A DNA stretch of 64,000 nt from Pseudooceanicola batsensis HTCC2597 (GTDB lineage: Bacteria; Pseudomonadota; Alphaproteobacteria; Rhodobacterales; Rhodobacteraceae), in NCBI RefSeq assembly GCF_000152725.1, contig NZ_CH724132.1:1-64000 (forward strand), in the 5' to 3' direction. How positions within the stretch are numbered: position 1 is the first letter of the stretch; every line of letters starts with the position of its first letter. Of this stretch, positions 41,694-50,273 are shown one piece after another. The translations under genes and the position numbers were made by a program. The notes under the pieces are model-generated. The model ran no database searches, was not told the origin of the DNA, and saw only the letters and a list, made by a program, of their open reading frames with translations.

Positions 41694-42476
41694 TTGGAAC
41701 CCCTCTCCCCCATAGCGCTTGGCTTTCTTGGAAGCCTGGCCGCCGGATCGCTGACCGCGGTCGGGGCGGTCCCCGTTCTTTTTGGGCGCATCCCGTCCCG
41801 GGCCACGCGCGATCTGCTGCTTGGCTTCGCGGCGGGTGTCATGCTCGCGGCTTCGTTCTTCTCGCTGATCATCCCGGCTCTCGACGCAGCTGAAGGACAG
41901 TTCGACAACGGTGCTCTCCCGGCGGCCATCGTATGTGTTGCGATCCTGCTTGGCATGGGCGCGATCGCTCTGATGAACGAACGGCTACCGCATGAACATT
42001 TCAAGACGGGGCGGGAAGGTCCCGACGCCGCATCGCTGCGGCGCGTCTGGCTTTTCATCATCGCGATCACTATCCACAATTTTCCCGAAGGGCTTGCCGT
42101 CGGCGTCGGGTTCGGGGCTGACGGTTTGTCGGGCGGGTTGCCACTTGCGATCGGTATTGGATTACAGAATGCCCCCGAAGGTCTGGCGGTGGCGGTTTCG
42201 TTGCTCGGCGAGGGCTATTCCAGGCTTCGCGCCTGGGGCATCGCCGCTCTGACCGGTCTCGTCGAGCCCGTCGGTGGACTTCTCGGCGCAGGGATTATCA
42301 GTCTTTCGCAACCGCTGCTGCCCTGGGGTCTCGCCTTCGCAGCAGGTGCGATGCTCTACGTCATCAGCCACGAGATCATTCCGGAAACCCACCGATCCGG
42401 CCATCAGAACAGGGCGACGCTCGGCCTCGCCGTTGGTCTTGTGATCATGTTGTTCCTCGACGTCTGGCTGGGATAA
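41694..42476 (+). CDS. ZIP-family metal transporter
   Basis: A 260-residue ZIP transporter with eight hydrophobic segments. The metal site motifs HNFPEGLAVGVG and LQNAPEGLAVAV in helices 4 and 5 are of ZupT/GufA type. A short His segment (LPHEHFKTG) lies in the loop. The start is a TTG at 41694. ZIP proteins usually import zinc or other divalent metals, so its presence in a detoxification operon may serve zinc resupply. It precedes lspA by 4 bases. Confidence 0.9.
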   Translation: MEPLSPIALGFLGSLAAGSLTAVGAVPVLFGRIPSRATRDLLLGFAAGVMLAASFFSLIIPALDAAEGQFDNGALPAAIVCVAILLGMGAIALMNERLPHEHFKTGREGPDAASLRRVWLFIIAITIHNFPEGLAVGVGFGADGLSGGLPLAIGIGLQNAPEGLAVAVSLLGEGYSRLRAWGIAALTGLVEPVGGLLGAGIISLSQPLLPWGLAFAAGAMLYVISHEIIPETHRSGHQNRATLGLAVGLVIMLFLDVWLG

Positions 42477-42480
42477 GCTG

Positions 42481-42954
42481 ATGAGAACTTGCCTCTTCGT
42501 CGGTCTGCTTGCTGCGCTGATCGCCTTTCTTGTCGATCAGGCAACGAAGGCAATCGTTGTGTCCAATGCGACTGTTCTTAGTTCCGGCGTATCGGTCTTT
42601 CCCGGCTTCAATCTCATCTACCTGCGCAATGACGGAGTGACCTTCGGGCTTCTCGGCGGCGCGCCGTGGTGGAGCCTTGTCTTACTGGCGCTTGGCATCT
42701 GCGTCTGGCTGGCGTTCATGCTGGTCCGTACCAGCAGCCGGGTCGAGGCCATTGCCTATGGTGCGATCATCGGCGGTGCACTCGGCAATATTCTGGACCG
42801 CCTGCGCTATCGTGCGGTGACGGATTTCCTCGATTTCTACATCGGGACGGCGCACTGGCCTGCCTTCAACATGGCCGATGTTTTTGTGGTTGGCGGCGTG
42901 ATGCTGCTGCTCATTGCGCCGTGGGTTGGCGCTCGACTTCAGACCGATTCATGA
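42481..42954 (+). CDS. lspA: Lipoprotein signal peptidase LspA, copy 2
   Basis: A second LspA (157 residues) with four membrane segments and the catalytic aspartates in GGALGNILDRLRY and FNMADVFV. It is clearly related to the copy at 25.9 kb but diverged. Its stop overlaps the lnt start (ATGA), placing the second and third steps of lipoprotein maturation side by side. Confidence 0.93.
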   Translation: MRTCLFVGLLAALIAFLVDQATKAIVVSNATVLSSGVSVFPGFNLIYLRNDGVTFGLLGGAPWWSLVLLALGICVWLAFMLVRTSSRVEAIAYGAIIGGALGNILDRLRYRAVTDFLDFYIGTAHWPAFNMADVFVVGGVMLLLIAPWVGARLQTDS

Positions 42955-44522
42955 AGCCGGGATTGCCGCAGTTCGTTAGTGAGGACCTGAACCTGTTCCA
43001 GCGCATGGGTCTTGCCCTTGCTGCCGGCGGATTGACGGTTTTGACTCTTCCGCCGTTTTCTTGGCTCATCGCGGTCCCTGTCGCCTTCTCCGTGCTCTTT
43101 ATCGTTCTCCGGAACATCTCAACCTCGCGCGCTTTCCTTGTCGGTTGGGCTTTCGGACTGGGCCAATTCGGGATTGGAATTTCCTGGATCGCCGAGAGCT
43201 TTTACGTCGATGCCGAACGTTTCGGCGCACTGGCGATTCCGGCGGTCGCGGGTCTGTCCGCCGGACTTGCCATCTTCCCGGGCATGGCGGCGATGCTTTT
43301 TGCCGCCATCATGCAGCGCCGAGCTGTCGGCGGCATTGCGGCGGGCCTGCTGTTTGCAACCTGCTGGGTGGCCACGGAATGGCTGCGGGGTCATGTCCTG
43401 ACAGGGTTTCCCTGGAACCTTGCCGCTTATGCCCTTGTCGACTATGCCGCCCTGCGCCAACCCGCCGCCTGGGTCGGAAGCTACGGTTTGGGCTTTCTCA
43501 CGGTCTTCATCGGCATATTGCCAGGTGTGTTGACTGTGGCGGCGCCAAAGAGACGCGCGCCTGTTCTCGTGCTCTTCGCCGTTGCTGTGGCGGGTTTCTG
43601 GGTTGGCGGTGCGCTTCGGTCAGGGCAGGACGTGCCGCCGACAGACGTTGCTTTGCGCATCGTCCAAGGCAATGTGCCACAAGTCGAGAAGTGGGTACCG
43701 GGCAGCCGCCAGCGAACCTTGGAAAAATACCTGGGCTTGTCCGCGCAACCCGGACGTTTCGATTTGCTGCTTTGGCCGGAAACGGCCTTCCCCGGCTTTC
43801 TGGACGAAGATGCTGCGGCACGCGCGCGGATATCTGCAGCTTTGCCAGACGGCAGGATCCTACTGACAGGTGCGCCTGACCGAGTGGAGGGCGATGGGGG
43901 AACCAGATATTTCAACACGGTTCAGGCCTATGACGGCAGCGGCGAGGTTCTGACGGGGTATGCAAAACATCATCTTGTTCCGTTCGGGGAATATGTGCCC
44001 CTGAAAGGCTGGCTGCCCATCGAGCGGCTGACCGAAGGGTTGGGCGATTTCACGCCGGGACCAGGGCCGCGCACGCTGGCGATCCCTGGCGCGCCTCTGG
44101 TCGCGGTGGCGATCTGTTACGAGATCATCTTTCCGGGCCACGTGGTCGATGACCTTTTCCGCCCCGACTGGATATTCAACGCCACAAATGATGCCTGGTT
44201 CGGAACCAGCATCGGACCCGAGCAGCACCTCGCCTCCGCGCGGATGCGCGCGGTCGAGGAGGGACTTCCCGTGGTCCGGGCGGCCAACACTGGGATATCC
44301 GCGATCATCGACGCCAATGGAAATGTCGTCGCGCGTCTTGATACCGGGGAAACAGGCACCATTGATGCCGGCCTGCCGGGCGCGCGTACTCCAACGCCCT
44401 ATGCGCGGTTCGGCGACTGGACCTTGTTGGTTCTTGTTTTTGGGTGCTGGGTCTTCGGCTGGCTGGCCAGTTTGCTCGGACGAGATCCCGATGCGCGGCA
44501 TTTTGGAACGGAGGTATCCTGA
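42951..44522 (+). CDS. lnt: Apolipoprotein N-acyltransferase Lnt
   Basis: Lnt adds the third acyl chain to lipoproteins in the inner membrane. The 523-residue protein has an N-terminal set of membrane helices (about residues 15-200) and a periplasmic nitrilase domain with the catalytic triad: Glu in LLLWPETAFPG, Lys in GYAKHHLVPFGEY and Cys in VAICYEIIFPG. All essential residues are kept, so it should be active. It is translationally coupled to lspA. A plasmid-borne lnt is unusual, since the gene is normally a single chromosomal housekeeping gene. Confidence 0.95.
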   Translation: MKPGLPQFVSEDLNLFQRMGLALAAGGLTVLTLPPFSWLIAVPVAFSVLFIVLRNISTSRAFLVGWAFGLGQFGIGISWIAESFYVDAERFGALAIPAVAGLSAGLAIFPGMAAMLFAAIMQRRAVGGIAAGLLFATCWVATEWLRGHVLTGFPWNLAAYALVDYAALRQPAAWVGSYGLGFLTVFIGILPGVLTVAAPKRRAPVLVLFAVAVAGFWVGGALRSGQDVPPTDVALRIVQGNVPQVEKWVPGSRQRTLEKYLGLSAQPGRFDLLLWPETAFPGFLDEDAAARARISAALPDGRILLTGAPDRVEGDGGTRYFNTVQAYDGSGEVLTGYAKHHLVPFGEYVPLKGWLPIERLTEGLGDFTPGPGPRTLAIPGAPLVAVAICYEIIFPGHVVDDLFRPDWIFNATNDAWFGTSIGPEQHLASARMRAVEEGLPVVRAANTGISAIIDANGNVVARLDTGETGTIDAGLPGARTPTPYARFGDWTLLVLVFGCWVFGWLASLLGRDPDARHFGTEVS

Positions 44523-44689
44523 TGCTTGTGATCGTGAGCGCTATCGGAGGCGCGATCTGGGGTGGCTATCTGGCACGACGGAGGAGGGGGAATCACCTGG
44601 ATATCCTCCAATATGCGGTAGCGTCTGCGATCGCCTTCGGACTTGTCGCCCTGTTTGCAACCATCGTGCTGTCGCGGGTCCTCGGCTAG
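44522..44689 (+). CDS. Small membrane protein after lnt (55 aa)
   Basis: A 55-residue protein with two hydrophobic segments (VIVSAIGGAIWGGYL and ASAIAFGLVALFATIVL) separated by a basic loop (ARRRRGNH). Its ATG overlaps the lnt stop by one base, so it ends this operon. No family recognised. Confidence 0.65.
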   Translation: MLVIVSAIGGAIWGGYLARRRRGNHLDILQYAVASAIAFGLVALFATIVLSRVLG

Positions 44690-44783
44690 CGAGCTTCGAA
44701 ATTGCGCAAACGTGTCAGCGGCTTGAAGACCTGATAGCTCGAGGTCCCGATAGAGAATCGCGCGAATGTGCATCTAGGCGAGC

Positions 44784-45242
44784 TCATTTCTGATTGAGCC
44801 GTCGCTCGAACGCCTCCAATGTCGTCCCGCTGACGTGATGCTCGATCCCTTCCGCATCGCGTTCCGCGGTCTCTTCGTCGATTCCCAGGCTCAGAAGAAA
44901 GGCGACGACGACCCTGTGGCGGCGTCGACAGATCTCCGCGAGGTCCTGCCCGGCATCGGTGAGGAATATCGCGCGGTATGGCTCCCGCCGGACCAGACCA
45001 GCAGCCTTGAGCCGCGAGATGTTCTTGGTCACGGTCGGCGGCTTCACGCCAAGCCGCTCGGCGATCTCGACCGGTCTGGCCTCCCCGCGCGTCTCGATCA
45101 GTTCCGCGATCAGTTCGACGTAATCCTCCGCCATCTCGCTTTCATGTGCCTGACGCACGGTCGCAAAGCCATCGGCCTGCGCCTCGGGAGCCCGGTCGAC
45201 CGCTTCGAATGGCTCACGCCCTTGTGATTGTAGCTTTGTCAT
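44784..45242 (-). CDS. mntR: Manganese-responsive regulator MntR (DtxR family)
   Basis: A 152-residue DtxR-family metalloregulator. It has the winged-helix domain (VEIAERLGVKPPTVTKNISRLKAAGLV) and MntR-type metal ligands: D and E in AEDYVELI, His in RRRHRVVV and DAEGIEHHVS near the end, with no SH3 domain. This fits MntR, which represses manganese uptake genes. No mntH is visible here; the divergent gene at 45.3 kb shares the operator region. Confidence 0.88.
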   Translation of the reverse strand: MTKLQSQGREPFEAVDRAPEAQADGFATVRQAHESEMAEDYVELIAELIETRGEARPVEIAERLGVKPPTVTKNISRLKAAGLVRREPYRAIFLTDAGQDLAEICRRRHRVVVAFLLSLGIDEETAERDAEGIEHHVSGTTLEAFERRLNQK

Positions 45243-45300
45243 ACTCGGGACTTTGCAGCGAAACAGCGGGATTGACAACTTGTTTGCTTCGGGTAGATAA

Positions 45301-45316
45301 GTTAGCCATGTCTAAC
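45301..45316. promoter_or_regulatory. Putative MntR operator
   Basis: GTTAGCCATGTCTAAC is a near-perfect 16-bp palindrome in the 97-bp gap between mntR (minus) and the small secreted-protein gene (plus). Its location between divergent genes fits an MntR box. Confidence 0.65.
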
Positions 45317-45339
45317 TTTTTACTTTGGAGGCCGTGGTG

Positions 45340-45615
45340 ATGCGAAATATTATGAGAGTGCTGCTCGCCACACTCGCAAGTGCGCTCCTCCTGTCCGGAC
45401 CTGTCGCCGCGACGCCGGCCAAGGAGGCGCCTTGGCTTCCCGAGGCAGCGGCCTACCGTCTGACGCTCTTTCTTGGAAATCTCGAGCCTCTGCCCTGGGA
45501 CGACATCGAGACCGCCTGGACGGAACCCTACCGGGGTTCGGAATTCTCTGTCGGGGCGCTGGCGTGGCTGGACCGCAAAAGCGATATCGAGCTACCGAAA
45601 CCGCCGGATCAATGA
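45340..45615 (+). CDS. Small secreted hypothetical protein
   Basis: A 91-residue protein with a signal peptide (cleavage after VAA near residue 21) and a short mature region rich in Trp and acidic residues (LEPLPWDDIETAW). It is divergent from mntR and shares the candidate MntR operator. GGAGG lies 8-12 bases upstream of the ATG. Its end overlaps the P-type ATPase gene on the other strand by 7 bases. Function unknown. Confidence 0.65.
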   Translation: MRNIMRVLLATLASALLLSGPVAATPAKEAPWLPEAAAYRLTLFLGNLEPLPWDDIETAWTEPYRGSEFSVGALAWLDRKSDIELPKPPDQ

Positions 45616-47963
45616 CCGTGCGCCAGTGCTCCTTTCGCCATCTGCTCGCCCACCGGTTCTCCGCCTGAAGGCCCGGCCTCAACCTGATGGCCGTTCAGGA
45701 GCCGAAGTGCGTTGGCGACCACCAGCAGAGACACGCCTACATCCGCAGCAATGGCGCCCCACATTGAGGCCATACCGAACGCGGTCAGCCCGACGAACAG
45801 CGCCTTGGTCGCCAGCGATATGCCGATATTCTGGTGGATGATCGTCATGGCACGGCGCGAATGGCCGATAAGCCAGGGTACCTTGCCGATGTCGTCGGTC
45901 ATCAGCGCGATGTCGGCCGTCTCGATCGCGGCATCCGATCCGACAGCGCCCATGGCGATGGCATAATGCGCCCGCGCCATGGCCGGTGCGTCATTCACAC
46001 CGTCGCCGATCATCGCCACCATGTCGTGGCTTTCGACGAGTTCCTCAATGGCCGTCACCTTGTCTTCTGGCAAAAGTTCGGCGCGCACCTCGTCGATGCC
46101 GACTTCGGCTGCCACCGCGCGCGCGGTGCGTTCGTTGTCGCCCGTCAACATCACGATGGTCTTCACACCCTGCGCATGCAGACGCGCAACGATCCCCTTT
46201 GCATCTGGGCGGATGCGGTCGCGAAGCTCCAGTACGCCGGTCACGCCGGTCTCGTCACCCACGGCAACGAGGGTGCTCCCTGCCCCTTCGATCCGATCCC
46301 GCAGATCCGCCGGAATGGCATTGCCGAACCCCTTCTCTTCGGCGAAGCGATCCGAGCCGAGCCAGATAGCGCGCCCGTCGGCGCGTCCTTCCAGACCGCG
46401 CCCGGGCACGGTACGGGTGTCCTCTGCGGCAGACACGGAAACACCATCGGCTTCGGCGCGCGAGAGGATGGCGCGTGCCAGCGGGTGTGAAGACCGCGCC
46501 TCCAGGCTTGCTGCCAGCGCCATGAGATCGCGTGCGGAAACGCCGACCAGTGGGTGAACCGCCGCCACCTCAGGCTCGCCCATGGTGATCGTCCCGGTCT
46601 TGTCCATCGCCAGTGCCGTGGTCCGCCCCGGCGCCTCGACATAGGCGCCGCCCTTGATGAGCACCCCCGCCCGTGCCGACGCGGTCAGCGCTGCCACGAT
46701 GGAGACCGGCGTAGAAATGACCAGCGCGCAAGGACATGCGATGACCAGAAGGACCAGAGCATTGTAGAACCAGTAGTCCCAGGCGCCGCCGAGCAGCAGT
46801 GGCGGCACCAGCGCGATGGCGATCGCCAAAGCCATCACGATGGGTGTGTAGATGCGCGCGAACTTGGCCACCCACTGTTCGACCGGCGCGCGGCGGGCAT
46901 GGGCATCGCCCACCATGCGAATGATTTTCGCGAGCACCGTGTCCGAGGCGGCCTTCGTCGCCCGCACCGTCAGTGTGCCCTCGCCGTTGATCGTGCCGGC
47001 ATAGACCTCGTCGCCTGGTTCCTTGGGCACTAGCGCGCTTTCCCCAGTAATTGGGGCCTGATCGACGGCCCCTGCCCCGTCCACGACCTCACCGTCGAGG
47101 GGGATCCGGTCGCCGCCGCGCACGATAAACCTTGCATTGACTGCCACGGCCGCGGCCGGAACGTCGGATTCAGATCCGTCGTCGTAAAGAACCCGCGCCG
47201 TTGGCGGCGCCAGATCGAGGAGCGCGGAAACCGCATTACGCGCCCGCCCCACGCTCCAGCTCTCAAGATAAAGCGAAAGCGAGAAGAAGAAGGCGACCGT
47301 CGCGGCCTCAAAAAACTCGCCGAGGCCGATGGCGCCCGCGACGGCCACCACCATGAGCAGGTTCATGTCGGGGCTAAGCCTCCGCGCCGAAGACCAGGCC
47401 TTGGGCGCGACAAGCCAGACGCCAAAAAGAATCGCGACGGCGAAGATCCCTGCTTCCACCATAGGCATAGGCACCTCGCCATGGCCCGCAAAGAGCCCGA
47501 GCGCGCCGCCCATGCCGGTCTCGACAATGTGAAAAAGGAATCCCGCCGCCCAGAAGCCGCCGCTCAACGAGGTAAAGCGCTTCTGACGTGCCAGATGCGC
47601 CGCCTGGTCCTCTGCTGCGTTGTCGGCATCCCATGGCTTGGCGCTCATGCCGGTCGTTGCGACCAACTGCGTGACTTCGTCGTCTGGTATCCTCTCGGCG
47701 CTATCGAGGATGGTCATTCGCCCGTTGATCACGTCGAATGCCAGGTGTTCGGTTCCGCCCACTTTCGGCCCGACAACCCGGTTCAGGATCGCCACCTCTT
47801 CGGCGCAATCGAGCCCGGAGACCTGAAAGCTCCTTCCGCCAGACGGCGCTGGCGCCGTGGACGCGACGTCCTTGCTGGCGTCGCAACAGGAGTTGCCTCT
47901 TGGGTCAGAATGCTCTTGATCACCCGGATGGCCGTGATCGTTGCGGTTGCCGTCGGAAGACAT
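45609..47963 (-). CDS. Zn/Cd/Pb-exporting P1B-type ATPase
   Basis: A 784-residue heavy-metal efflux ATPase of the ZntA/CadA class. Its N-terminus is rich in His and has CC (26-27), followed by an HMA domain with GLDCAEEV (50-57). The core shows VIACPCALVIST in the metal channel, DKTGTITMGE with the phosphorylated Asp, and [10 protein letters not shown]. Near the end TKALF and ADVGVSLLV supply the Lys and Asp typical of Zn/Cd/Pb pumps rather than copper pumps. It is driven by the MerR-type promoter at 48.0 kb. Confidence 0.95.
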   Translation of the reverse strand: MSSDGNRNDHGHPGDQEHSDPRGNSCCDASKDVASTAPAPSGGRSFQVSGLDCAEEVAILNRVVGPKVGGTEHLAFDVINGRMTILDSAERIPDDEVTQLVATTGMSAKPWDADNAAEDQAAHLARQKRFTSLSGGFWAAGFLFHIVETGMGGALGLFAGHGEVPMPMVEAGIFAVAILFGVWLVAPKAWSSARRLSPDMNLLMVVAVAGAIGLGEFFEAATVAFFFSLSLYLESWSVGRARNAVSALLDLAPPTARVLYDDGSESDVPAAAVAVNARFIVRGGDRIPLDGEVVDGAGAVDQAPITGESALVPKEPGDEVYAGTINGEGTLTVRATKAASDTVLAKIIRMVGDAHARRAPVEQWVAKFARIYTPIVMALAIAIALVPPLLLGGAWDYWFYNALVLLVIACPCALVISTPVSIVAALTASARAGVLIKGGAYVEAPGRTTALAMDKTGTITMGEPEVAAVHPLVGVSARDLMALAASLEARSSHPLARAILSRAEADGVSVSAAEDTRTVPGRGLEGRADGRAIWLGSDRFAEEKGFGNAIPADLRDRIEGAGSTLVAVGDETGVTGVLELRDRIRPDAKGIVARLHAQGVKTIVMLTGDNERTARAVAAEVGIDEVRAELLPEDKVTAIEELVESHDMVAMIGDGVNDAPAMARAHYAIAMGAVGSDAAIETADIALMTDDIGKVPWLIGHSRRAMTIIHQNIGISLATKALFVGLTAFGMASMWGAIAADVGVSLLVVANALRLLNGHQVEAGPSGGEPVGEQMAKGALAHGH

Positions 47964-47995
47964 GGATTGACCTCAGGATTCATTGATTCCACATT

Positions 47996-48026
47996 GACAT
48001 AGCCCCTACAGTAACTAGAGCTTCAA
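47996..48026 (-). promoter_or_regulatory. MerR-type promoter of the Zn/Cd/Pb ATPase
   Basis: Minus strand: TTGAAG, a 19-bp spacer CTCTAGTTACTGTAGGGGC, then TATGTC. The spacer length and dyad match the other sites of the CadR/PbrR-like regulator. It lies 33 bases before the ATPase start. Confidence 0.85.
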
Positions 48027-48155
48027 GGGCAACAAGTGGATATTCGTCCAGCAAGAAAGGCGCCCTGCGGAGGCTTGAAGCTAGCCGCCCCCTTGAAACG
48101 ACGCGGTTGGAGCAACGCTTGCCGGTACGAAGCGATCAGAATGAGTGAGGTAGAC

Positions 48156-48428
48156 ATGCAGAAACGAAACGCGCCGATTATCGCAGCGACATTGGTGCTT
48201 GCTGGCTGCGCGGTGCCAACGCTGGACGACGGCGGCGCTCGCAACGAAGTGGGAAGTGTTCCCGAGGCCGTCATTGCCCTTGCTGCGCCTGGTCAGGATC
48301 TCACCACGGCGCGGCTTCGTCCCGAGGATGGCTGTTATTGGTATGAACACAGCGGTCCGGTGGAAAACACCTTGGTTCCGCTACGCTCGGCAGGTGGCAA
48401 CCCCATCTGCACTTCGCGCCAGTCCTGA
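48156..48428 (+). CDS. Small lipoprotein
   Basis: A 90-residue predicted lipoprotein: signal peptide with the lipobox LVLAGC (Cys near residue 18), then a mature part with GCYWYEHSGPVENTLVPL and a C-terminal NPICTSRQS. ATG 48156 follows a GAGG site; ATG 48141 is an alternative. It is divergent from the Zn/Cd/Pb ATPase. Function unknown. Confidence 0.72.
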   Translation: MQKRNAPIIAATLVLAGCAVPTLDDGGARNEVGSVPEAVIALAAPGQDLTTARLRPEDGCYWYEHSGPVENTLVPLRSAGGNPICTSRQS

Positions 48429-48475
48429 TCAGCCCATAGATGCGTCAAGCCCACGCGTAACACATGATGCGCCAG

Positions 48476-49141
48476 TCAACTTCTCGGGGTGACGCTGTCT
48501 TCCGCCGAGTACAGGAATGCCGTCGAGCCAATCTCGACGTTGGGATAGAGATCATTGATGTGTGCCATGACCATTCGGACGCAGCCGGAACTCGCACGGC
48601 CGCCAATGCTTCTTGGATACGGTGTCCCGTGAATCCTTAGATAGGTGTCTCGGTCGCCGACGAAGAGATAGAGGGCTCGCGATCCGAGCGCGTTTTCAGG
48701 TCCGGGTTCCATACCGTCAGCGATATCGGCGTAAAGCTCTGGGTCGCGGTCGATCATGTTTTGTGTCGGCTGCCAATGCGGCCACCTGACCTTGCGCTTG
48801 ATCGTATAGGTGCCCGGTTCGTAAAGTTTACCGCGCGCGATCGCCACGCCATAGCGCATCGCCGTGCCGCCTTCTTCGATGTGGTAGAGATAGCGCGCAA
48901 CAGCATCGACATGGATATCACCGGGTACAAGTCCGTCCTTCGCGAGGACCCGCTGTGGCAGGAAGCGAGGGTGAAGGCCCCAAGGGTTGGACGTGGCCGG
49001 GTCGTAGCCGGGAGGTGTAACCTGTGCGTCCCAAGCTGCCTTCTGCGCATCGGTAGGCCACGTGTCTGCAAGGAGCGGGCTGGATATCGATGCCGAAAAC
49101 AGCGCGGTGGTCGTCTGGATGAAATGTCGTCTTGTCAGCAT
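48476..49141 (-). CDS. L,D-transpeptidase (YkuD family), copy 1
   Basis: L,D-transpeptidases make 3-3 cross-links in peptidoglycan or attach proteins to it, using a catalytic cysteine. The 221-residue precursor has a Tat-like signal (TRRHFIQTTTALFS) and the YkuD motif IHGTPYPRSIGGRASSGCVRM with the catalytic Cys. It is very similar to the copy at 57.9 kb. A MerR-type metal promoter lies upstream, so this cell-wall enzyme appears to be metal-induced. The start giving the signal peptide was chosen over a longer frame. Confidence 0.92.
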   Translation of the reverse strand: MLTRRHFIQTTTALFSASISSPLLADTWPTDAQKAAWDAQVTPPGYDPATSNPWGLHPRFLPQRVLAKDGLVPGDIHVDAVARYLYHIEEGGTAMRYGVAIARGKLYEPGTYTIKRKVRWPHWQPTQNMIDRDPELYADIADGMEPGPENALGSRALYLFVGDRDTYLRIHGTPYPRSIGGRASSGCVRMVMAHINDLYPNVEIGSTAFLYSAEDSVTPRS

Positions 49142-49263
49142 ATAGATTGCTCCGTTCACGCATTGGACGGCAAACCGAACCTTACCCCGAACGCAGTGTT
49201 GTTCGCCCGGGAAGGAGTGAGGCGTTATTGGCAACTTGCTCCATGGTGCCGTTCTTTGTCGGT

Positions 49264-49294
49264 GGCTTAACTCCTAAAGCTACTAGAGGTTCAA
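49264..49294 (-). promoter_or_regulatory. MerR-type promoter of L,D-transpeptidase copy 1
   Basis: Minus strand: TTGAAC, a 19-bp spacer CTCTAGTAGCTTTAGGAGT, then TAAGCC. It belongs to the same class as the sites at 35.7, 37.0 and 48.0 kb and lies between ccdA and the L,D-transpeptidase gene. Confidence 0.75.
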
Positions 49295-49334
49295 GAAAAT
49301 TTTCTGTTATCAATAGACGCTGCTACTAATGGAG

Positions 49335-50183
49335 CTATCCGATCCGTCCCAGAACCGGAAATACGTCGAGCATCCAGTATGACAGCGCGCTCAACTGCCC
49401 TGTCATCATCGCCAGCCCCATCAAGATCATCACTATGCCCGCAAGCTGGTGGAGGCGGCGGCCAACCCGGCCGATGGCCCGCAACCGTCCCGCGATCTGG
49501 TCGGTGAATCCGGCCACGATCAGAAACGGTATTCCAAGGCCGGCGGAATAGACGGCAAGCAGCATGATACCTTCGCCCATCGTGGCACTCGCCGCACTGG
49601 CTGTCAGGATCGCGCCGAGGATCGGGCCGATGCACGGAGTCCAGCCGAAACCGAAGGCAAGACCGAGGACATAGGACGCAGCGGGTTGGCCCCCGGGGAT
49701 GTTGAGATTGAATCGGAAGTCGCGTTCCATGACCGAAACACGCGCGGCTCCTATCATGAAGAGCCCGAAGAAAATGATGATGCCGCCCCCAACGAGGTTG
49801 AGTTCATACCGCCACCGAAGCAGGGCCTGACCCATTGCAGTCGCGGATGCGCCAAGTCCCATGAAGATGGTGGAGAAGCCGAGGACAAAACACAGGCTCA
49901 GCCAGACCGCGCGCGACGGCGAAGCGCCGACCACCCCGCCCTCAGCGGCTGTGCGCCCGGTTACGTAGGAGACATAACCTGGCACAAGAGGTAGCACGCA
50001 GGGGGACAGAAATGATATCGTGCCGGCTAGGAGGGCGGCGGTGAGGGCGCGCGCCAAGTGATGTCTTCGTCGACCCAGATCAGCAGGGACCCCCGCTTGC
50101 GCAGCGATGCGTTGTAGCTGGACCAGTTGGTCGTACGATAGCGGGCGGGAGATGGGTTGCTCATGGAATGCGGCTAACAGCAT
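49335..50183 (-). CDS. ccdA: CcdA/DsbD-type thiol transporter
   Basis: CcdA passes reducing equivalents across the inner membrane to periplasmic thiol proteins. The 282-residue protein has six or more membrane helices and both active cysteines in FLSPCVLPLVPGYVSYV and GWTPCIGPILG. An N-terminal extension of about 45 residues before the first helix is unusual, so the true start may lie further in. It balances the oxidising DsbA/DsbB pairs in this region. Confidence 0.9.
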   Translation of the reverse strand: MLLAAFHEQPISRPLSYDQLVQLQRIAAQAGVPADLGRRRHHLARALTAALLAGTISFLSPCVLPLVPGYVSYVTGRTAAEGGVVGASPSRAVWLSLCFVLGFSTIFMGLGASATAMGQALLRWRYELNLVGGGIIIFFGLFMIGAARVSVMERDFRFNLNIPGGQPAASYVLGLAFGFGWTPCIGPILGAILTASAASATMGEGIMLLAVYSAGLGIPFLIVAGFTDQIAGRLRAIGRVGRRLHQLAGIVMILMGLAMMTGQLSALSYWMLDVFPVLGRIG

Positions 50184-50273
50184 GGGTTCGCGAAGGGAAT
50201 CCTGAGGCGTCAGACTTGTGCAACAACGCCCCGTATCATCGACCTAGTGGTGCCCACATGGCAGGCTATTTCA

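Noticed and set aside
45609..47963. Calling the 45.6 kb ATPase a copper pump
   Set aside because: The last helices have TKALF and ADVGVSLL instead of the YN and MSxxS residues of copper pumps, and the promoter is of CadR/PbrR rather than CueR type.
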